Assembly: GCF_002735645.1 (NCBI RefSeq)
Contig: NZ_PDZG01000040.1
Location: 1-45,034 of the forward strand
Direction: 5' to 3'
Length of the DNA: 45,034 nt
Source: Iodobacter sp. BJB302
GTDB lineage: Bacteria > Pseudomonadota > Gammaproteobacteria > Burkholderiales > Chitinibacteraceae
Positions 7,959 to 16,261 of the stretch are shown piece after piece. The translations under genes were made by a program, and so were the position numbers. Below the pieces are notes generated by a model. The model made no database searches. It had not been told where the DNA came from and worked only from the letters and a program-made list of their open reading frames with translations. Position 1 is the first letter of the stretch; each line of letters starts with the position of its first letter.

Positions 7959-8813
7959 TCAACCCTTGCGGTTGACGCAAGCATCAAAAGTGTTTTGCAT
8001 CAGGGTAGCCACAGTCATCAGGCCCACGCCACCCGGCACAGGAGTAATCCATGCGGCCTTTTCTTTGGCCACATCAAATTCAACATCACCACAGAGCTTG
8101 CCATTTTCTAAGCGGTTAATACCCACGTCGATCACAATCGCGCCCGCCTTAATCCAGTCCCCCTTCACAAAATTAGGGATGCCTACGCCGGCCACCACAA
8201 TATCTGCACCGCGAACTTTGCTTTCTAAGTCTTGCGTTTTGCTATGACAGACCGTGACGGTAGCGCGCGCCAGCAACAGCTCTAAAGCCTGCGGGCGACC
8301 TACGATATTAGATGCGCCCACAATGACAGCGTCTTTACCAACGATATCAATACCGGTGCGCTCTAATAAAGTCATCACGCCACGAGGGGTGCACGGGCGC
8401 AGCAAAGGCATTTTTAAAGCGAGGCGGCCAATATTATAAGGATGGAAGCCATCCACATCTTTTACCGGATCAATCAGCTCGATCACTTTCTCTGCATTGA
8501 TATGTTTAGGTAAAGGCAGTTGCACCAGGATACCGTCGATCTCATCATCCTGATTAAACTTGGCCACAAGAGCCAGCAAATCTGCTTCTGAAGTCTCTGC
8601 TGGCAAATCGATATCAATAGAGCGAATACCTGCATTAGCACACTGACGCTTCTTATTACCTACATAAACCTGGGATGCAGGATCTGCCCCAACCAAAATT
8701 ACGGCAAGTGCAGGAGCACGCAAGCCACTTGCCACACGGGCATCTACTTTGGCACGAACATCACTAACAATTTCGGCCGAAATGATTTTTCCGTCGAGAA
8801 TTTGGGCTGTCAT
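7959..8813 (-). CDS. folD: Bifunctional methylenetetrahydrofolate dehydrogenase/cyclohydrolase
   Basis: FolD interconverts 5,10-methylene-THF, 5,10-methenyl-THF and 10-formyl-THF using NADP, in the cytosol. The 284-residue protein has the [14 protein letters not shown] segment with the catalytic Tyr/Lys pair, the [11 protein letters not shown] and [15 protein letters not shown] signatures, and a Rossmann motif [16 protein letters not shown]. The C-terminal [18 protein letters not shown] is typical. Length is normal. The next gene, pyrD, runs the same way. The upstream side (8814-9064) is an AT-rich gap before the tRNA cluster. Confidence 0.97.
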   Translation of the reverse strand: MTAQILDGKIISAEIVSDVRAKVDARVASGLRAPALAVILVGADPASQVYVGNKKRQCANAGIRSIDIDLPAETSEADLLALVAKFNQDDEIDGILVQLPLPKHINAEKVIELIDPVKDVDGFHPYNIGRLALKMPLLRPCTPRGVMTLLERTGIDIVGKDAVIVGASNIVGRPQALELLLARATVTVCHSKTQDLESKVRGADIVVAGVGIPNFVKGDWIKAGAIVIDVGINRLENGKLCGDVEFDVAKEKAAWITPVPGGVGLMTVATLMQNTFDACVNRKG

Positions 8814-9064
8814 GGGTAAAACTCCTGCTGTAACGATCGCAAAAAACGCATTTTCTCATGCAAAAGCCTCCAGCCCAAACATTTCCTGCATATTTTTCAA
8901 ACTAAGCCTCATTGAACCAAGTAAGAAATATCAAAAAATTTAGTCTAGAATTAAAATATTTTTCCAGGCAAAAATCATCTTAAAAAACAATAAGTAGCGT
9001 AAGAAAAACCCCCGTTAACCCATGATTTTTTCCCCACCATCATGAAAAAAGATCGCGAAGGTGC

Positions 9065-9093
9065 TTGACGCAAAAAAATCCTCACAGTATATT
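9065..9093 (+). promoter_or_regulatory. Sigma-70 promoter for the tRNA-Pro-Arg-His cluster
   Basis: TTGACG (9065-9070) and TATATT (9088-9093) are separated by exactly 17 bases. A GC-rich discriminator, GCGTCC, follows at 9094-9099, as in stable-RNA promoters under growth-rate control. tRNA-Pro begins 13 bases after the -10 box. Confidence 0.85.
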
Positions 9094-9105
9094 GCGTCCT
9101 CTGTT

Positions 9106-9182
9106 CGGGGCGTAGCGCAGCCCGGTAGCGCATCTGCTTTGGGAGCAGAGGGTCGTGAGTTCGAATCCCACCGCCCCGACCA
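9106..9182 (+). tRNA. tRNA-Pro (anticodon TGG)
   Basis: A full cloverleaf with acceptor stem CGGGGCG/CGCCCCG, discriminator A and an encoded CCA end. The anticodon arm is TCTGC-TTTGGGA-GCAGA, giving anticodon TGG. The T-loop GTTCGAATC is present. Confidence 0.97.
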
Positions 9183-9184
9183 GA

Positions 9185-9240
9185 ACTTATCCTTATGCGA
9201 TAAGTTGTTTTAAAGTAAAATCTTATCCACCCAGATAAGA
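9185..9240 (+). other. Two related hairpins between tRNA-Pro and tRNA-Arg
   Basis: Hairpin 1 is ACTTATC (9185-9191) with GATAAGT (9199-9205), loop 7. Hairpin 2 is TCTTATC (9221-9227) with GATAAGA (9234-9240), loop 6. They share the stem core CTTATC/GATAAG and may be tRNA-processing or attenuation structures. Confidence 0.5.
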
Positions 9241-9264
9241 AGATTTATAGTACGGTTGTACAGT

Positions 9265-9341
9265 GTGCCCGTAGCTCAACTGGATAGAGCAACGGCCTTC
9301 TAAGCCGTAGGTTACAGGTTCGATTCCTGTCGGGTGCGCCA
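9265..9341 (+). tRNA. tRNA-Arg (anticodon TCT)
   Basis: The acceptor strands GTGCCCG and CGGGTGC pair with two G-U wobbles, followed by discriminator G and an encoded CCA. The anticodon arm ACGGC-CTTCTAA-GCCGT gives anticodon TCT. It is the second gene of the tRNA cluster. Confidence 0.95.
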
Positions 9342-9423
9342 AGTGTGTGATCGACTATTAAAACGAACCAAATTTTTTGTTTCAGACTTGTAGTATTTTT
9401 AAGTCTTAAACGCACCGCTCAGC

Positions 9424-9500
9424 GGTGGCTGTAGCTCAGTTGGTAGAGTCCAGGATTGTGATTCCTGTTGTCGTGGGTTCGAGCCCCATCAGCCACCCCA
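9424..9500 (+). tRNA. tRNA-His (anticodon GTG)
   Basis: Acceptor stem GTGGCTG/CAGCCAC with the extra 5' G at 9424 opposite discriminator C, a hallmark of tRNA-His. The anticodon arm CAGGA-TTGTGAT-TCCTG gives GTG. CCA is encoded (9498-9500). It is the last gene of the cluster. Confidence 0.96.
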
Positions 9501-9507
9501 GTAAGAA

Positions 9508-9543
9508 AGCAAAAAGCCCATCCGCAAGGTTGGGCTTTTTGCT
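9508..9543. terminator. Bidirectional terminator after the tRNA cluster
   Basis: The perfect 13-base inverted repeat AGCAAAAAGCCCA (9508-9520) and TGGGCTTTTTGCT (9531-9543) has a 10-base loop and A/T-rich flanks on both strands. It can end the tRNA transcript from the left and the PEP-CTERM gene from the right. Confidence 0.9.
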
Positions 9544-9570
9544 TTGCTGGTTATTAACCAGATAATAAAC

Positions 9571-10152
9571 TTAGGCTGCTGCTTTGCGACGACGGGCAGC
9601 GCCTAATAATCCTAACAAGCCCATTCCCATCAGTGCATAGGTTTCTGGCTCCGGCACCGGGGTCACGGTATCTACCCCGCTTAAGTGCACGCTCCACTCT
9701 TTTCCTCTGTTCAGACCATTTGCCGGCTGATCCCAATCTTCAAGCCGAATCGGCGCCTGGCCATCAAATAAAAAGCCATTGCTTAGCAACGGGCCAATTG
9801 CAGAATTATTATATGTTGCAATTGTAAACAGATAATCACCCGCGCCCAGACTTGTAAATTTCAAGCCAGAGTCGTAGCGGGTTTGCCCGGCTGCAATGCT
9901 GCCATCATCATCATTCTGTTCCAGCAACTTCCATTCCTGACCTAACTTTTTCCAAACAGCAGTGATTGGATCAAAATTCACACCATTACGAAACGAATCG
10001 GTCCAGACTTTTACGTCTGTATTCGTCTGATTCAGGGTAAACCCGAGCTTTACAACATCTTTGTGGAAATTAATGGTGCCATTGAAGTCAAACACAGCAG
10101 CATGTGAAGCAGAAGAAACAAGTAAAACTGCAAGCGTTAGTTTTTTTATCAT
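9571..10152 (-). CDS. PEP-CTERM sorting-domain protein, secreted
   Basis: A 193-residue exported protein. It has an N-terminal signal peptide (MIKKLTLAVLLVSSASHA, cleavage before AVFDF) and, at the C-terminus, VPEPETYALMGMGLLGLLGA followed by ARRRK. This is the PEP-CTERM arrangement: Pro-Glu-Pro, a hydrophobic helix and an Arg-rich tail, recognised by the exosortase EpsH/XrtB type of sorting enzyme, which is expected to cut and anchor or release the protein. The middle is a beta-rich domain with DYLFTIATYNNS and FLFDGQAPIRLEDWDQ and no catalytic motif I can recognise; it resembles DVUA0089-type PEP-CTERM proteins only loosely. It is divergent from the TIGR03790-type gene at 10517. No exosortase gene is in this window. 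Confidence 0.9.
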   Translation of the reverse strand: MIKKLTLAVLLVSSASHAAVFDFNGTINFHKDVVKLGFTLNQTNTDVKVWTDSFRNGVNFDPITAVWKKLGQEWKLLEQNDDDGSIAAGQTRYDSGLKFTSLGAGDYLFTIATYNNSAIGPLLSNGFLFDGQAPIRLEDWDQPANGLNRGKEWSVHLSGVDTVTPVPEPETYALMGMGLLGLLGAARRRKAAA

Positions 10153-10516
10153 GTAAAAGCCCTCATAAATATTTTTTCAGAGAATAAACGCTACCACAGA
10201 CAAGTTAAAACCATAGATTTTTAAGAATAAGAAGACATTAATATAAGCATTTCAGCATTCAATAAATTGGGGGCATTTGTGTCCTTCCGAAGTTTATTTT
10301 TTTACCAATCCGCAACAAAATTGCTTTTTTAATAGTAAAAAATAATAAATATTCATATTTAAAATAACCATCAGTTCATTTCCTCAAATTAAAAATGATA
10401 TGTCTTTGTTGCATATACGCTCACAGGCTTAAAACTGATTCCTTTCTTAAGCAGCTGGTATTCCAACTTTGACTGACATAACATCGCTCTCATTCAAAGA
10501 TTCGGACCCCCATATC
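10153..10516. other. AT-rich divergent intergenic region
   Basis: This 364-base gap separates two divergently read, probably exosortase-linked genes. It is strongly A/T-rich, especially 10190-10400, with poly-A/T tracts (for example 10309-10370). No gene, tRNA or clear repeat is seen. The promoters for both neighbours should be here. The A/T richness would suit a nucleoid-protein-silenced or regulator-bound region, which is inference. Confidence 0.5.
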
Positions 10517-11551
10517 GTGAAGCCACTGACCGGCCTTTTTTCTTTGCTTATTTCTGCATCGCTTTGGGCCGCGCCACCCAAATTGCCTTTTTATCAGCTC
10601 AATGCCAGCCAGCTGGCAGTGGTGGTGAATCGTAACGATACGCTCTCTGCCGAGATTGCCCGTTATTACGTTCAAAAACATGGTTTAAAAGCGGAGCAGA
10701 TTATTGAAATCAGCCTGCCGATTGATCGCACCTGGGTCAGTGAAGGTGAATTTGCAGTGGCTAAGGCTGAGCTGGATGCAGCGCTGCCCGCGCATATTCA
10801 GGCACTGGCGCTCGCATGGGCCAGGCCTTATCGGGTCAATTGCCTTGGGATGACCTATGTCTTTACGCTGGGATATAAAGAGGGGCTTTGCCAGGAAAGT
10901 GGCAAGCCTACGCCTGCCTCTCCTTACTTTAACCACGCCAGTACCCTGCCTTTCAGTGATCTGGGGATACGGCCCAGTATGATGCTAGCGGCCAATAATC
11001 TGGCAGAGGCAAAAAAGTTGATTGACCGGGGCAATGAGGCATGGGGGAATTTCCCACGGGGCACTGCTTATTATTTAACAACCAGCGATACAACGCGCAG
11101 CGCCAGAGCGCCCTTATTCCCCAAAAACCAAACCCTGCAGCACCCGCCAGTCAGAATAGAAAATCTGCCCAGTGATGCCCTTAGTAATAAAAAAGATGTA
11201 CTGATTTATCAAACAGGGCTGGCAAAGGTTGATAAGCTGGAAACCCTGCAATTTTTACCCGGCGCACTGGCCGATCACCTGACTTCTTATGGCGGCATGC
11301 TGACCGACAGCGGCCAGATGAGCAGCTTAAAATGGCTGGAAGCCGGCGCTACCGCCAGCTACGGCACAGTAAGCGAGCCTTATTCGTATCCGCAAAAATT
11401 CCCTCACCCGCAGGTTTTGCTCTTTCACTATCTGGCCGGAGCCTCTGCCGTTGAGGCCTATTGGAAAAGTGTGGAATGGCCTGCTCAGGGCGTATTTATT
11501 GGTGACCCGCTGGCCGCGCCGTTTCGCAGCCTTAGCCCGCGCAAGCAATAA
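10517..11551 (+). CDS. TIGR03790-family secreted protein (exosortase-associated)
   Basis: A 344-residue protein of unknown biochemical function. I choose the GTG at 10517 because it gives a clean signal peptide (MKPLTGLFSLLISASLWA before APPK); a TTG at 10469 would add 16 polar residues. The conserved start LAVVVNRNDTLSAEIARYYV matches the TIGR03790 family, which is known to occur mainly in genomes that encode exosortase. Other blocks are LALAWARPYRVNCLGMTYVF, a central AWGNFPRGTAYYLTTSDTTR, and a C-terminal GASAVEAYWKSVEWPAQG-VFIGDPL. The C-terminal half is reminiscent of the caspase/gingipain-like fold, but I cannot identify a catalytic pair with confidence. Its neighbour, a PEP-CTERM protein on the other strand, supports the exosortase link. 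Confidence 0.82.
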   Translation: MKPLTGLFSLLISASLWAAPPKLPFYQLNASQLAVVVNRNDTLSAEIARYYVQKHGLKAEQIIEISLPIDRTWVSEGEFAVAKAELDAALPAHIQALALAWARPYRVNCLGMTYVFTLGYKEGLCQESGKPTPASPYFNHASTLPFSDLGIRPSMMLAANNLAEAKKLIDRGNEAWGNFPRGTAYYLTTSDTTRSARAPLFPKNQTLQHPPVRIENLPSDALSNKKDVLIYQTGLAKVDKLETLQFLPGALADHLTSYGGMLTDSGQMSSLKWLEAGATASYGTVSEPYSYPQKFPHPQVLLFHYLAGASAVEAYWKSVEWPAQGVFIGDPLAAPFRSLSPRKQ

Positions 11552-11589
11552 ATCCCCATAGTAAGGTCACGCTACTCACCCCAACCTTA

Positions 11590-11660
11590 AGCCACGGAGA
11601 AAAACACAAACAAGTTTTTCTCCGAGGAACTCCGTGTTCTCTGTGGACTTGCGGTTTCAA
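11590..11660. repeat. Short copy (R5) of the CACGGAG/CTCCGTG repeat
   Basis: GCCACGGAGAAAAAC (11591-11605) faces TTTTTCTCCGAGGAACTCCG and following CTCTGTGG words (11615-11646). The arms are closer together than in the rnf copies. It is the only copy in the window outside the rnf operon and lies between the TIGR03790 gene and sbcB. Confidence 0.75.
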
Positions 11661-11770
11661 AAACAGGTTTTGCACAGGGATGGCGCTTCCGCTGTGGCGT
11701 ATTCGTTTACAGCGCCATGCAAAGTCAAAAGCCTTATAATCGGACAGCGATTCTTTGAGGCTTTATCTAT

Positions 11771-13195
11771 ATGCATACCTTTTACTGGCACGATTACGAA
11801 ACCTTTGGCATCAACCCGCGCCGTGATCGCCCTTCGCAATTTGCCGGCATTCGCACCGATGCAGCGTTAAATGAAATCGGCAAGCCACTCAATATTTTCT
11901 GCAAACCCGCCTCCGACTACCTGCCCGACCCGGAAGCCTGCCTGCTGACCGGCATTACGCCGCAGCATTGCTTAGAAAATGGCATGGATGAATTTGAATT
12001 TGCCGCCCGTATTGAGGCGGAGCTGGCCACGCCCGAAACCGTGTCTTTGGGCTACAACACCATTCGTTTTGACGATGAAGTCACACGCTTTATGTTCTGG
12101 CGTAATCTGATCGAGCCCTACTCGCGTGAATGGCAAAATGATTGCAGCCGCTGGGATTTACTCGATGTGGTACGCACCACCTATGCGCTGCGCCCTGAAG
12201 GAATCATCTGGCCCACACACGACGATGGCCGCCCTTCCTTCAAATTAGAACACCTCACCCAAGCCAACGGCATCAGCCACGAAGCGGCTCATGATGCGCT
12301 GTCTGATGTACGCGCCACCATCGCTCTGGCACGGCTGATCCGTGAGAAACAACCCAAACTATTCGACTTTTGCTTTTCACTTCGTAAAAAAGACAAGGTG
12401 CTGGAGCAAATCGGCCTGCCTAACAGCAAGCCATTTCTGCATATCAGCGGCATGTTTTCTGCCGAGCGTGGCTGCATTGCGCTGGTCTGGCCTCTCGCCA
12501 TGCACCCCAGCAATAAAAACGAAATCATAGTCTGGGATTTAGCCTTTGATCCAAGCGAGATTTTCACTTTAGATGCGGAAACCATACGCCTGCGCATGTT
12601 CAGCAAAACGGCTGATTTGCCCGAGGGTGTCACCCGCCTGCCGGTTAAAAGCATTCATATTAATAAGTCCCCGATTGTGATCGGCAACCTCAAAACCTTA
12701 AGCAGCGAGCGGGCAGCCCACTGGAATATCGATGTAGAGCAGGCCTTAGCCCACGCCCAAATCGCCGAAAGCGCTCCCGATATGAGCGCAATCTGGCAGC
12801 AGGTATTTACCAGCGAGCATGCCCAAGCCGATGTGGATGAAGATTTATACGGCGGGTTTATCGGCAATAACGATAAGCGCCTGCTGGCCAAACTCCGCCA
12901 CTTCAGCCCTGAAGAGCTGGCAAAAGAGCGGGTGAGCTTTGAAGACCGCCGCCTTGAAGAAGTGTTTTTTCGCTACCGCGCCAGAAACTTCCCGCACAGC
13001 CTTAGCCCTGCCGAATTGCGCCGCTGGGAGCAGCATCGAGCGGCCAGATTATTTGACGGCGCAGGCGGTGCGCGTACCTTAGAGGCCTTTGGCGATGCAA
13101 TTGATACGCTATCGGAAAACGTCAATGAGCAGCAGGCTGAAATTCTTTCTGCGCTCTTTGATTACGCCGAAAGCATTATGCCGGACGAGGAATAA
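11771..13195 (+). CDS. sbcB: Exodeoxyribonuclease I
   Basis: ExoI degrades single-stranded DNA 3' to 5' and takes part in recombination and mismatch repair. The 474-residue protein starts with HTFYWHDYETFGINPRRDRP, whose Asp and Glu are the first metal ligands of the DEDDh exonuclease fold. Later motifs are LGYNTIRFDDEVTRFMFWRN and HEAAHDALSDVRATIALARL, which give the remaining Asp, His and Asp. The C-terminal SH3-like and helical regions (YRARNFPHSL, WEQHR) are also present. Length matches the family (about 475). The ATG has GAGG upstream, and TATAAT at 11735-11740 could be its -10 element, though no -35 at proper spacing is clear. Confidence 0.96.
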   Translation: MHTFYWHDYETFGINPRRDRPSQFAGIRTDAALNEIGKPLNIFCKPASDYLPDPEACLLTGITPQHCLENGMDEFEFAARIEAELATPETVSLGYNTIRFDDEVTRFMFWRNLIEPYSREWQNDCSRWDLLDVVRTTYALRPEGIIWPTHDDGRPSFKLEHLTQANGISHEAAHDALSDVRATIALARLIREKQPKLFDFCFSLRKKDKVLEQIGLPNSKPFLHISGMFSAERGCIALVWPLAMHPSNKNEIIVWDLAFDPSEIFTLDAETIRLRMFSKTADLPEGVTRLPVKSIHINKSPIVIGNLKTLSSERAAHWNIDVEQALAHAQIAESAPDMSAIWQQVFTSEHAQADVDEDLYGGFIGNNDKRLLAKLRHFSPEELAKERVSFEDRRLEEVFFRYRARNFPHSLSPAELRRWEQHRAARLFDGAGGARTLEAFGDAIDTLSENVNEQQAEILSALFDYAESIMPDEE

Positions 13196-13209
13196 GCCAC
13201 GGGAGGTTG

Positions 13210-13356
13210 TTGGACCGGCATAATGAAAACCATACGCAGGTGCAACAACACGAGGCAGCCGGTGAGGCCGCAAACACCGCAGCCTGCCTGCAAAATATGG
13301 CGCAGGATATGCAAAGCATTGTCTCCCGCTACCGGCAGGATGAGGTGATCATCTGA
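13210..13356 (+). pseudogene. Possible relic of a chemoreceptor (MCP) C-terminus
   Basis: In the gap between sbcB and nadE one frame reads about 48 codons to a TGA, beginning LDRHNENHTQVQQHEAAGEA and ending AACLQNMAQDMQSIVSRYRQ plus a few residues. The spacing of Ala, Leu and Met in heptads, and the ending L-x-x-M-A-x-x-M-x-x-x-V-x-R-Y-R, resemble the last coiled-coil segment of methyl-accepting chemotaxis proteins. There is no plausible ATG or ribosome binding site and no upstream signalling hairpin, so it would be a decayed remnant. The low-complexity nature of such tails makes chance resemblance possible. Confidence 0.4.
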
Positions 13357-13452
13357 GCGTTCTGCAGAGCAGCGATAAAACTGAGGCCAGCGTACATTCC
13401 CGCAGCGTTCTGGCTTAAAATAGGTTTTTTGCTTCCAGCCGAAACCCATCCG

Positions 13453-15051
13453 ATGAAAATCGCCCTTGCCCAGCTCAACTCCATCGTCGGCGATCTTGCC
13501 GGCAACACGACCAAAATCTTTGCGGCCGCCGCCGAGGCAAAGGCCAAAGGCGCTGATATTTTGCTCACGCCAGAGCTGGCATTAAGCGGCTATCCACCGG
13601 AAGACCTGCTGCTGCGCCCGGCCTTTTTAGCCGAGTGCGCCCAGTGTGTTGGCCGCTTTATTGACGAGCTGGACGGCATTACGCTGGTGCTGGGCTATCC
13701 GCGCGCCAGTGGCGACGAGCGTTTTAACAGCGCCATCGTGATTCGGGATGGCAATGTATTAGGCCGCTACGACAAATTGCTGCTGCCTAATGATCAGGTA
13801 TTTGATGAAGTACGTTATTTCTCACCCGGCTATTCGCCCTTTGTATTCGAACAGGATGGCGTGCAAATTGGCTTAGCCATTTGTGAAGATATCTGGGATG
13901 TAGAGCCTGCCTCAGCCGCAGATGACGAAGGCGCTGAATTATTACTGATACTGAATGCATCTCCGTACAACCAGGCCAAGCAATCCACCCGCCGCGAAGT
14001 AGTCGGCCAGCGTGTGGACGAAACAGGCATGGCGATGGTGTATTGCAATATGGTGGGCGGGCAGGATGAGCTGATTTTCGACGGCCAGTCTTTTGCCCTG
14101 AATAAATCAGGCGAACTGGTTGCACAGCTACCCGCATTCAGCGGGCAAGTGGCAATCGTTGAATATCAAAAAGGTGATCTGCAAACCGCTGAAATTACCC
14201 CGGATTTAAGCGATGAAGCCAGCGCCTATCAGGCCCTTGTTTTGGGCGTACAAGACTATATCGGCAAAAACCGCTTTCCTGGCGTGCTGCTTGGCTTATC
14301 TGGCGGCATTGATTCTGCACTCACGCTCGCCATTGCTGTGGATGCCTTAGGTGCAGATAAGGTGCATGCGGTCATGATGCCCTCCCGCTACACCGCGGAT
14401 ATCAGCGTGAATGACTCGCGCGAGATGATTAAAATCCTGGGCTGCAAGTATTCAGAGATCGAAATCTGGCCGATCTACAAAGCCTTTATGAACGGCCTTT
14501 CTGCTGAATTTGAAGGCCTGGCAGCGGATACCACCGAAGAAAACCTGCAAGCCCGCGCACGTGGCACACTCCTGATGGCGCTTTCAAACAAATCAGGCAA
14601 GCTGGTGCTCACCACGGGCAATAAATCCGAAATGACCACCGGTTACGCTACGCTCTATGGCGATATGGCGGGTGGCTTTGCCGTGCTGAAAGACGTGGCA
14701 AAAACACTGGTTTACCAGTTATCCAGCTGGCGCAATACGCAAGGCGTAGTGATTCCGGAACGCATTATCACCCGCCCGCCATCAGCGGAACTTCGCCCGG
14801 ATCAAACCGATCAGGATTCATTACCTGCTTATGAAGTTCTGGACGCGATTTTGCAAGCCTATGTGGAAGAAAACCTGAGCCGTGCCGACATTATTGCCAA
14901 AGGCTTTGCTAAGGCGGATGTGGATCGCGTGGTGCATTTACTCACCATCAATGAATACAAGCGCCGTCAGGCTCCGGTAGGCCCGCGTATTACCCACCGC
15001 GCTTTCGGCAAAGACTGGCGCATGCCGATTACCAATCGCTTTTCGATGTAG
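13453..15051 (+). CDS. nadE: Glutamine-dependent NAD+ synthetase
   Basis: This enzyme amidates nicotinic acid adenine dinucleotide to NAD+ using ATP and ammonia taken from glutamine. The ATG at 13453 (MKIALAQLNSIVGDLAGN) is preferred to an upstream start at 13429, since the nitrilase-fold domain begins there. The N-terminal amidase domain shows the Glu-Lys-Cys triad in LLTPELALSGYPPEDLL, GRYDKLLLPNDQVFDE and IGLAICEDIWD. The C-terminal synthetase domain has the ATP-binding P-loop GLSGGIDSALTLAIAVDAL and the TTGNKSEMTTGYATLYGDM motif. At 532 residues it has the two-domain length. It is read rightwards and followed by the permease gene after 95 bases. Confidence 0.97.
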   Translation: MKIALAQLNSIVGDLAGNTTKIFAAAAEAKAKGADILLTPELALSGYPPEDLLLRPAFLAECAQCVGRFIDELDGITLVLGYPRASGDERFNSAIVIRDGNVLGRYDKLLLPNDQVFDEVRYFSPGYSPFVFEQDGVQIGLAICEDIWDVEPASAADDEGAELLLILNASPYNQAKQSTRREVVGQRVDETGMAMVYCNMVGGQDELIFDGQSFALNKSGELVAQLPAFSGQVAIVEYQKGDLQTAEITPDLSDEASAYQALVLGVQDYIGKNRFPGVLLGLSGGIDSALTLAIAVDALGADKVHAVMMPSRYTADISVNDSREMIKILGCKYSEIEIWPIYKAFMNGLSAEFEGLAADTTEENLQARARGTLLMALSNKSGKLVLTTGNKSEMTTGYATLYGDMAGGFAVLKDVAKTLVYQLSSWRNTQGVVIPERIITRPPSAELRPDQTDQDSLPAYEVLDAILQAYVEENLSRADIIAKGFAKADVDRVVHLLTINEYKRRQAPVGPRITHRAFGKDWRMPITNRFSM

Positions 15052-15146
15052 CTTTTGGTGAGCAGGGAGCGGGTGGCCTCAACGGCGGCCCCTCCCAAAG
15101 CCATCCCCTCACACTTAACCCGATCTACCGACTCCCGGATTAAATC

Positions 15147-16163
15147 ATGCTCAAGCTCGACCGTTACTCGCGCATTGCCAGTTATTTTATCATCGGGCTA
15201 TTTCTGCTCTTAGTGATGCTCAATCACTTACTTCCTGCCTTGCTGATTGGTCTTTTAGTCTATGAATTAGTCGCCCAAGCGGCACAAGCCCCCCTTGTTT
15301 CACGCCTCCCCCCTAAACACGCCAAACCTGTGGCACTGATTATTTTTTCTGCAATCATCATTCTGCTTCTGGTCTTAATGGGGTTTAGCCTAGCGTCGGT
15401 GTTTCATGGCGAGTCGGCATCCATGCCCAGCATAATGCGAAAATCGGGCGAGATCGCCGAAGCACTGCACCTTGAGCTGGCCAACTGGCTGCCCGCCTGG
15501 ATGCTGGAAAGCCTTCCGCAAGATGTAAGTGCATGGAAAACCGCGTTCTATCAATGGTCAGATAAGCATATCGCCCAGCTGCAGCAAATTGGCGCACGCA
15601 CAGGCCATACACTGGCACAAATGCTGATTGCCATGGTGATTGGTGCCATGCTGTCTTTACATCACAATAGTGATGACAAGGCCCCCTTACTCGGCGCACT
15701 GCAAACACGTTGCTCCCGCTTAGCCAATTCTTTCCGGCAAATTGTTTTTGCCCAAGTTCGCATTTCCGCGCTGAATACCTTTTTTACGCTGATCTATCTG
15801 GCCGTTATCCTGCCCTCGCTCGGCGTATCGTTACCGCTGACTAAAACTTTGATTGTGATTACCTTCCTGGCAGGGTTATTACCTGTTATTGGTAATCTTC
15901 TTTCTAATACCGCCATTGTGGCCGTCAGCATGAGTGTTTCGGCATCCGTCGCCGCAGGCTCACTGGCCTTTTTAGTGATCATTCATAAATTAGAGTACTT
16001 CCTGAATGCCCGTATCGTTGGCGGACGTATTCATGCATTTGCATGGGAGCTTTTACTGGCCATGCTGTTAATGGAAGCGATCTTCGGCTTACCCGGCCTG
16101 GTAGCGGCTCCCATTTTCTATGCTTACTTAAAACAAGAGCTTAAAGCTGCCGAATTGATTTAG
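15147..16163 (+). CDS. AI-2E/PerM-family permease
   Basis: A 338-residue inner-membrane protein with seven to eight hydrophobic helices. It has the family layout: two helices near the N-terminus, a helix at about residues 63-86, a soluble loop of roughly 90 residues, then a block of helices with LNTFFTLIYLAVILPSLGVSLP and the conserved FLAGLLPVIGNLLSNTAI and GRIHAFAWELLLAMLLMEAIFGLPGLVAAP segments. Family members include the E. coli autoinducer-2 exporter TqsA and the uncharacterised PerM/YdiK, so the substrate cannot be read from sequence. A weak hairpin (GATGACT/AGTCATC, 16180-16199) follows the stop. Confidence 0.9.
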   Translation: MLKLDRYSRIASYFIIGLFLLLVMLNHLLPALLIGLLVYELVAQAAQAPLVSRLPPKHAKPVALIIFSAIIILLLVLMGFSLASVFHGESASMPSIMRKSGEIAEALHLELANWLPAWMLESLPQDVSAWKTAFYQWSDKHIAQLQQIGARTGHTLAQMLIAMVIGAMLSLHHNSDDKAPLLGALQTRCSRLANSFRQIVFAQVRISALNTFFTLIYLAVILPSLGVSLPLTKTLIVITFLAGLLPVIGNLLSNTAIVAVSMSVSASVAAGSLAFLVIIHKLEYFLNARIVGGRIHAFAWELLLAMLLMEAIFGLPGLVAAPIFYAYLKQELKAAELI

Positions 16164-16261
16164 TTCATCTAAATTACCGGATGACTGGCTGGAGTCATCT
16201 GTAACGCGAACGTAACTCACCACTGTTATTCTTACAATTCACGTTGCATATTTGGCTTCAT

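Noticed and set aside
9106-9541. tRNA cluster considered as an integration site for a genomic island
   Set aside because: I found no integrase, no repeated tRNA 3' end downstream and no phage genes nearby.
11706-11740. TTTACA and TATAAT considered as a promoter for sbcB
   Set aside because: The spacing is 23 bases, too long for a standard sigma-70 promoter; only the -10 element looks plausible.
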